From Clostridiales bacterium (GTDB lineage Bacteria; Bacillota; Clostridia; Christensenellales; JAISNN01), in assembly GCA_031275485.1 (NCBI GenBank), contig JAISOS010000005.1:1-37155 (forward strand): 37,155 bases of DNA, read 5' to 3'. Both the position numbers and the translations under genes were made by a program. Position 1 is the stretch's first letter, and each line of letters opens with the position of its first letter. Under the pieces are notes generated by a model. The model did no database searches and had not been told where the DNA came from. It saw only the letters and a program-made list of their open reading frames with translations. Of the stretch, positions 36,461 through 37,155 are shown piece after piece.

Positions 36461-37155
36461 ATGGATAATTCAAATCAAAATACTATGAATAAAGCCTGCG
36501 TCGGATTGCAGGGAATACCAGGCGGAGTCAGAAATACGACTTTGACGGTCAACGGTTACACGCGCGCTTTGAGCGGGGGATTTAACGTGCCTTACGGTTG
36601 CGGTTATCCGTATCCCGGCTATCCGTATCCCGCGCCCGATCGGGGAGTATACGGGAGCGGCGCGTATCCGTATCCAGGAGGCTATCCGGTTCAGCCTTAC
36701 GGCTATCCTTACTATTCTTACGGTTATCCGTACCCTCCGTATCCTTACGTTGTTTATCCTTATGCCGGCGGTTATCCGGGCGGCTGTTATTTTCCGCGTC
36801 CGGGATATCCCATAGCGGTGTCGGGTGCGCCTTTTTTGCCGGGAACGTCCGATAAGGCTCAATTTACCGCCGCGCATACGCAGACTTATGCCGTTCGGCA
36901 AGCGGTTGAGAAATCGGTTGAGGGCGATGAGGAGAGCGGTGCCGCCGTTGCGGCTTGCGCCGTAGGGGTTATTCCTAAGAAGAAAAAATCGGTAAGCGTA
37001 TTTGGTGCCGTTTTGGAAGCGTTTCTCGTCGTCGCGCTTTTCGGCGGTGCGTCGGCTCTGCTGTATTTTTCGAACGCCTTATGGTATGGGTACGCGATAG
37101 TCGTTTTCGCCGCTCTCCTCGTCTTTATTTCATATTCGGACCGCAGTAAGTTTTT
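36461..37155 (+). CDS. Tyr/Pro/Gly-rich protein with C-terminal membrane helices (truncated by window end)
   Basis: This frame is open for at least 231 codons and runs off the window, so its end is unknown. GGAGGG precedes the ATG. After about 45 polar residues (MDNSNQNTMNKACVGLQGI at the start) comes a region, about 46-120, of near-repeats such as GYPYPGYPYP and YGYPYYSYGYPYPPYP. A charged linker (about 130-185) with PKKKKS follows. At least two hydrophobic helices come next (AVLEAFLVVALFGGASALLYF and YAIVVFAALLVFIS). No family is recognised. Such Pro/Tyr/Gly-rich tails are flexible and often mediate self-association or envelope contacts. It is not a glycine-rich structural protein of a known named type. 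Confidence 0.75.
   Translation, partial: MDNSNQNTMNKACVGLQGIPGGVRNTTLTVNGYTRALSGGFNVPYGCGYPYPGYPYPAPDRGVYGSGAYPYPGGYPVQPYGYPYYSYGYPYPPYPYVVYPYAGGYPGGCYFPRPGYPIAVSGAPFLPGTSDKAQFTAAHTQTYAVRQAVEKSVEGDEESGAAVAACAVGVIPKKKKSVSVFGAVLEAFLVVALFGGASALLYFSNALWYGYAIVVFAALLVFISYSDRSKF

Overview
The window looks like a chromosomal segment of an uncultured low- to mid-GC Gram-positive bacterium, probably Bacillota/Clostridia from an animal gut. I base this on gene content only: a fused SecDF, HemZ, DUF3781, an L7Ae-like YbxF ahead of rpsL, one bifunctional RelA/SpoT, strong AGGAGG-type ribosome sites, TTGACA/TATAAT promoters, and gut-type glycosidases. I cannot name the genus.

Layout. 450-2168 (-) is a GH36-like glycosidase. 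It is followed by an 840-bp gap holding two candidate minus-strand structured RNAs with their own promoters. 3011-7843 (+) encodes two large membrane-anchored surface proteins that share an extracellular module next to the membrane; the first has a very long Lys/Ala-rich cytoplasmic tail and the second has MBG/Ig-like repeats. 8200-12366 carries a superinfection-immunity-family protein, ychF (-), uppP, a small hypothetical protein and a SpoIIQ-like M23 protein. 13399-15312 holds a PaaK-type CoA ligase and MscL. 15908-21685 is the translation cluster ybxF-rpsL-rpsG-fusA-tuf, with unusually wide spacers and no rpoBC directly upstream. 21968-25055 has a 42-aa Cys-rich protein (-) and a GH31 glucosidase. 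25345-36089 is the familiar Clostridial order secDF-recJ-relA-MBL-(DUF3781)-hemZ, without apt or dtd. From 36461 a Tyr/Pro/Gly-rich membrane protein runs off the end.

The most striking feature is a dispersed palindromic repeat of about 55-75 bp, present about 18 times plus partial copies in nearly every intergenic gap. Its arms covary, which keeps a long hairpin. Its two flanks differ, and in every copy whose polarity I could assign the CATAA-side flank faces the nearest gene. One partial copy supplies the ribosome-binding site of fusA. A second theme is that several otherwise conserved enzymes (GH31, RecJ, the MBL hydrolase, HemZ, MscL) carry extra in-frame, low-complexity segments. Four of these are internally repeated, with 11-, 22- or 23-residue periods.

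All functional names rest on motifs read by eye. No database or folding search was run.
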